From positions 15,018,467 to 15,030,513 of the forward strand of contig NC_091555.1 of NCBI RefSeq assembly GCF_042767895.1: 12,047 bases of DNA, in the 5' to 3' direction. Below the pieces are notes generated by a model. It was not told where the DNA came from. It was given only the letters and a program-made list of their open reading frames with translations, and did not search any database. Both the position numbers and the translations under genes were made by a program. How positions within the stretch are numbered: the stretch's first letter is position 1; the number at the start of each line of letters is the position of its first letter. Source of the DNA: Penaeus vannamei. Taxonomy: Eukaryota > Arthropoda > Malacostraca > Decapoda > Penaeidae. This document shows, in pieces, positions 8,984-12,047 of this stretch.

Positions 8984-9256
8984 GATCATGCTGGAAGGGC
9001 AGAGAAATCCCGCGTTGGCAGAATTTTGTTGCCTGACCATACGGTTGGCAAAGGATTTCTCAGAAGCCTTTTAGACGAGATATTTGTGCTGCAGGACGAT
9101 GCTTTTGCTATCAAAAAGTGTGAAATTTTGATTGACAGCACTCGTCTATTATCATTTCATATTTTTTCTCTCCTTTCTCTCTCTATCTCCTTGCCTATTT
9201 TCTATCTCTCTTTTTTTTTTATTTCCTTCTTAATTTCTCTCTTTCTGTTCCTCTAA
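8984..9256 (+). CDS. Candidate exon of unknown product
   Basis: From the acceptor-like AG at 8983, one frame is open for 91 codons to a stop near 9257. The first ~58 codons have mixed, protein-like composition (DHAGRAEKSRVGRILLPDHT, then VGKGFLRSLLDEIFVLQDDA, FAIKKCEILIDSTRLLSF). After about 9160 the frame enters a CT-rich tract and becomes Leu/Ser/Phe-rich, so the real exon, if any, ends earlier. A moderate donor is AAAAA|GTGTGA at 9117/9118; none matches GTAAGT. I do not recognise a domain. A second frame (ATG at 8988 to TAG near 9073, starting MLEGQRNPALAEFCC) is also open, so the frame is not settled. Alternatives are a decayed gene fragment or part of a transposon. Confidence 0.3.
   Translation, partial: DHAGRAEKSRVGRILLPDHTVGKGFLRSLLDEIFVLQDDAFAIKKCEILIDSTRLLSFHIFSLLSLSISLPIFYLSFFFISFLISLFLFL
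9160..9256 (+). repeat. CT-rich low-complexity tract
   Basis: TCTCTCC, TTTCTC and T10 runs make up most of these bases. It could act as a polypyrimidine tract for an acceptor further right, but no clear exon follows. Confidence 0.7.
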
Positions 9257-9261
9257 CATGG

Positions 9262-9495
9262 ATGAGAACTAGTGAGTCTTTGATGGTGGCAGAGGTAGTT
9301 GTGAGTTTGCGAATGGTGGCAGGGCGAATGCTGGAAACCCTGAGATTCCGAATGGTGGCAGGGCGAGTTGGAGCCGTGGCAGGGGCGATAACGGAGGGCA
9401 TGTTGAAACCTTCAGAGCTTCCATCAACTGGTGAGAAGTGTGTTGGAAGCCTGAGTTGGAGATCCTGAGTGCGCCGACGAAGGCTTTGGTGAAAT
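9262..9495. repeat. GC-richer segment with scattered GGTGGCAGGGCG and GGAAACC words
   Basis: GAATGGTGGCAGGGCGA occurs at 9311-9327 and again at 9350-9366, with partial forms GATGGTGGCAGAGG (9282-9295) and GTGGCAGGGGCGA (9376-9388). GGAAACC occurs at 9333-9339 and GGAAGCC at 9445-9451. Open frames on both strands (68 residues plus, 77 residues minus) are built from these words and have no recognisable domain. It reads best as a degenerate minisatellite or old repeat. Confidence 0.5.
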
Positions 9496-9499
9496 GTGG

Positions 9500-9770
9500 C
9501 ATTATTATTATTATTGTGTGTTATTATTGTTATTATCATTATTATCATCATTGTTATTATTATTATTGTCATTATTGTCATTACTATTATTATTACAATT
9601 ATTATTATTATCATTATTATCATTATTATTATTATCAACATTGTTGTTATTATCGTTATTATCTTCATTATTATTATTATTATTATCATTATTATCATTA
9701 CTATCATTATTGTCACCATTATCATTACTATCCCTTTTATTATGATTATTTTCACTATCATTATCATTAC
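9500..9770 (-). repeat. ATT/ATC microsatellite inside the GC-richer segment
   Basis: T-rich triplets on plus with ATC, GTT and ACT variants. The flanks on both sides share the GGAAACC and GTGGCAGG words, so the array appears to have grown inside that repeat. Confidence 0.9.
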
Positions 9771-9776
9771 ATCTTG

Positions 9777-10190
9777 GACACTCCAATGGCCTCTAACCCT
9801 GTCCAGAACCGTGCTGGAAGCCTCAACTAAAGCCCTGGAACGTTATCGGCGGCGGTGGCAGGAAACCTCGTGAATGCAAACGTTGGAAACCTCGTCTCGA
9901 GACCTGGAGCATCACCGATAGTGGCGGCAAGAAGCACGAAAAGGAAACCTCGTGATCGCAGCCGGATTGGAAACCTCCTTTGGAAACCCCGAGAGCGGCA
10001 TCGACGGCCAGGAATCCCTCGTCGTCGCAGCTGGAAAAGAAGCCTAAACCTCTGGAAACCTCGAGAGCGGCGGCGGCGGCGGCGTCAGGGCAGGGTAGCG
10101 CGGCGGGAGTCGGCGGCGGGCGTGGCGGGCGTGGCGGGCGCAAGGGAAATCAAGGCGGCGTCTCGGGTTCCTTGAGGACGCGCGAGTGAC
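9777..10190. repeat. CpG-rich segment with recurring GGAAACCTCG
   Basis: GGAAACC starts at 9861, 9885, 9943, 9969, 9982 and 10054, with variants at 9816 (GGAAGCC) and 10011 (GGAATCC). At several sites it is followed by TCGTGA, CCGAGAGCGG or TCGAGAGCGG. Spacing is irregular (13 to 58 nt). GCG triplets run at 10067-10084, and GTGGCGGGC is repeated at 10122-10140. CpG is frequent, unlike the rest of the window, so a CpG island or promoter is possible. Arg-rich frames on plus (106 and 69 residues) and a Pro/Phe-rich frame on minus (106 residues) follow the repeats and are not called genes. Confidence 0.55.
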
Positions 10191-10197
10191 CGGCCAA

Positions 10198-10900
10198 GAT
10201 TTGTGGCTCCGTTTCGGCGCGCCTCTCGCTCTATTTCCCTCCTCTTCGCTCTCTTTTTTACGAAGATTTCTGGCTCTGTCGGCCTCCCCCCTTTTTTTTT
10301 GTCTCTCTTTTCCCCCTCGTTTTTTTCTCTTTTTCTGCCTCTATAGGCTTCACCCCCCTCCTTTTTTTTTCTGTTTTGTTTCTTTTTTCCTTCCCTTTTT
10401 CTCTCCTCTCATTTTTTCGATTTCTGGCTCCGTCGGCCTCCCCCTTTTTTTCTCTTCTTTCTCTCTCTCTTTCAAAGATTTCTGCCTCCATTGGCTCACT
10501 TTTTTTTTTTTTTTTTGCCTCTTATTCCCTCTCCTCCTCTTCTCTCTCTTTTTCGATTTCTGTCTTTCTCGCCCCCCTGCCCCTTTTTTCTTTCTTATTC
10601 ATCTCTTTCTCTCTCTTTCCTCGCTCTTTTCTCTCTCTCTTTTTTTTTCGATTTCTGGCTCCGTCGTGGCCTCCCCCTTTTCTTCTTTTTCTGTCTCTTT
10701 TCCTCCCTTTTCTCTCTCTCTCTCTTTTCAAAGATTTCGCCTCCATTGGCTCACCCCCTTTCTTCTTTCTCGTTTTTTCCTTTCTTGTCTCTTTTTTCCT
10801 CTCCTCTTCTTCTCTACTTTTTCTCTCTCTCTCTCTTTTTCGAAGATTTCTGTCCTTCGGTTCCCTCTCCCTTTTATTTTTATCTCTTTTACCCCCCTTT
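10198..10900 (+). repeat. Degenerate pyrimidine-rich minisatellite with A-B-C unit order
   Basis: A core GATTTCTGGCTCCGTCGGCC (type A), GATTTCTGCCTCCATTGGCT (type B) or GATTTCTGTCYTTC (type C) recurs between CT-rich spacers. Starts are near 10198 (A, GATTTG variant), 10265 (A), 10332 (B, degenerate), 10419 (A), 10478 (B), 10555 (C), 10650 (A), 10733 (B) and 10845 (C). Unit length varies from about 59 to 112 nt, mostly through spacer length. On minus the same units give Arg/Glu/Lys-rich frames, which are not credible proteins. Confidence 0.75.
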
Positions 10901-10920
10901 CCTCCCCTCCTTCTCACCCT

Positions 10921-11010
10921 CTTCCCGTTCTCGGATGTCTGTGATGGTGCAGAGGGAAGATGGATCACAGTTCGTGATATAAGGGGGTGGAGGGGGGGGA
11001 GTGAGAGGGT
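10921..11010 (+). other. Short unique spot with G-quadruplex candidate
   Basis: A break in the pyrimidine block: mixed sequence with GGATCACAGTTCGTGAT (10962-10978, a small ATCAC/GTGAT inverted pair), followed by G-runs of 5, 2, 8 and 3 at 10983-11009. These can supply four G3 tracts with short loops. The plus strand is C/T-rich on both sides, so the G-rich bases stand out. Confidence 0.5.
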
Positions 11011-11029
11011 GCACCTTTTCTCGTTCTTA

Positions 11030-11520
11030 TTCTTCATTTCTTCTTCTTCTTCATCTTATTTTTTTCTTCTTTTCTTCTTCTCCTTTATCTTTTTTTTTCT
11101 TCATCTTCGTTTTTTCTTTTTCTTCATCTTCTTTTTCTGCTTCTCCTTCTTTTTTCTTCTTCTTATCAATGTTTTTTTCTTATTATTCTTTTTTATTTTC
11201 TTTCTTCTTCTCCACCATCTTCATTTTTTCTTCTTCATCTTCATTTTTTCTTATTATTCTCTTTCATCTTTCTTTCTTTCTTCTTCCTCCTCCTCCTCCT
11301 TCCCCTTCTCCTTCTTCTTCCTCCTCTTCGTTTTTTCGTTTTCCTTTCTGTCTCTCTCATTCTTGCTCTATTCTCTTCTTCTTCTTCTTTTCTTCTACTT
11401 CTCTTTTTCTTCTTTCCTTTCTTCCTCCCTCCTCCTCGGAACTCTTCCTCATCATCACCTTTTTCTTCTTCCATCTGTATCTATTCTTCCTTCTTTTTCC
11501 TCCTTTATTCTCCTTTCCTC
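11030..11520 (+). repeat. TTC/TCC-rich polypyrimidine tract
   Basis: TTC and TTCTTCATC words dominate, with CCTCCTCCTCC at about 11286-11298. Purines are sparse and mostly single A or G. The complementary strand is a GAA/GAG-rich purine tract and gives Lys/Arg/Glu-rich false frames. Confidence 0.85.
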
Positions 11521-11554
11521 CTTTTCCCGGATCTTTTCGTTGGTGAACGTTTTC

Positions 11555-12010
11555 CCATTTCCCCTTTTTTGTTTTTCCCTTTTCTATCTATTTTTATTTT
11601 TTCCGATTAACTTTTTTTTTTCTGTTTTCCCCTTTCTTTTTTTTGTTTTTCCTTTATTTCTTGTCCCTTTTTTGTTTTTCGTTTTCCTTTCTTGTTTTTT
11701 CCTATTCTTTTTTTTTGTTTTCCTCTTTTCCCTTTTTCCTCTTTTGTTTTTGCCTTTCCTCTTTCTCTCTCTTTTCCTCTTTTTTGTTTTTAATTTTCCT
11801 CTTTTCCTTTTTCCTTTTCCTTTTGATTTTGTTTTCCTTTTCCCTTTCCTTTCCCCCTTCTTCTCTTTTTGTTTTTGCCTTTTCCTCCTTTTTCCTTCTC
11901 CCTATTCTTTTTTGTTTTCCTCTTTTCTTTTTGTTTTTGCATTTTCCCATTTTCTTTATTCTTTCCCTTTTTTTGTTTTTCCTTATTCCTTTCTCCCTTT
12001 TCCCTTTTCC
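11555..12010 (+). repeat. TTTTTGTTTTCC-like degenerate pyrimidine tandem repeat
   Basis: A word of five to eight T, one G, four to six T and then CC, GCC or CCC recurs about a dozen times from 11567 to 11985, roughly every 20 to 45 nt, with CCTTTTCC spacers. A single G in each T-run is the consistent mark of the unit. The block ends at TTTTCCCGGAA (12005-12015). A similar TTTTCCCGGAT stands at its left edge (11522-11532). Confidence 0.75.
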
Positions 12011-12047
12011 CGGAATGTTAACAAAGAGTGCAAATTGGACGGAGGGA
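12011..12047. other. Start of non-repetitive DNA at right edge
   Basis: The last 37 bases are mixed and no longer pyrimidine-rich. Nothing is recognisable in so short a piece. Confidence 0.5.

Noticed and set aside
9855..10189. Arg-rich and Ala-rich open frames of 106 and 69 residues
   Set aside because: They are built from GGAAACCTCG, GCG and GTGGCGGGC repeats, and overlapping frames on the other strand are equally open, as expected for GC-rich repeat DNA.
10186..11037. Ser/Phe/Leu-rich plus-strand and Arg/Glu/Lys-rich minus-strand frames resembling coiled-coil proteins
   Set aside because: Pyrimidine tracts lack stop codons on both strands in several frames. The apparent coiled-coil content is the translation of GAA/GAG/AGG.

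Overview
This window is non-coding, repeat-dominated eukaryotic DNA. By adding up coordinates by eye, roughly three quarters of the ~11.5 kb of resolved bases are simple or low-complexity repeats: imperfect AAT/GAT triplets, their complement ATT/ATC, GT/CA, TC, and a long pyrimidine-rich block. No complete protein-coding gene, intact tRNA gene, bacterial operon, CRISPR array or viral gene can be supported. The long open frames here encode poly-Ile, poly-Leu, poly-Asn, poly-Tyr or Arg/Glu-rich strings and are read-through of triplet repeats. Triplet arrays broken by GAT/ATC variants, dispersed tRNA-like fragments and a short repeat ending in GGCGGAGGT suggest a marine invertebrate. A decapod crustacean such as a penaeid shrimp is my best guess, from pattern memory and not from a database match.

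Layout. 1-120: AAT/GAT repeat. 142-282: an imperfect palindrome made of two head-to-head tRNA-like sequences. 297-1690: AAT repeat on the plus strand. 1708-2040: a non-repetitive island with a 9-bp inverted repeat, a perfect TGACGTCA site and a G14 run. 2041-2530: GAT/AAT repeat. 2532-2921 and 3264-3518: two diverged copies of one short non-autonomous dispersed repeat, separated by AAT repeat. 3556-3870: GT then CA-rich DNA with a tRNA D-arm-like fragment. 4048-4547: a 500-base run of N between two microsatellites. 4548-4588: TC repeat, then a short unique piece with a weak exon candidate.

4981-5645: loose AAT repeat. At 5646-5658 the repeat flips polarity and runs as ATT/ATC to about 8640, including almost 1 kb of nearly pure ATT at 6293-7280 and two internally ordered arrays at 6646-6750 and 6754-6930. 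It flips back to AAT at an imperfect inverted repeat (8649-8692) and ends in a 17/29-bp ordered array (8719-8953).

8984-9256: the best exon candidate, with a strong splice-acceptor context just upstream but an unknown product. 9300-10060: a GC-richer segment with a scattered GGAAACC motif, interrupted by an ATT microsatellite. 10198-10900: a degenerate pyrimidine-rich minisatellite with an A-B-C higher-order order. 10921-11010: a short unique spot with a G-quadruplex candidate. 11030-12010: TTC-rich then TTTTTGTTTTCC-like pyrimidine repeats to near the window end.

Nothing here works as a set of cooperating genes. The interest lies in repeat architecture: polarity switches at palindromes, nested higher-order arrays, head-to-head tRNA-like units, and dispersed repeats whose ends run into microsatellites.
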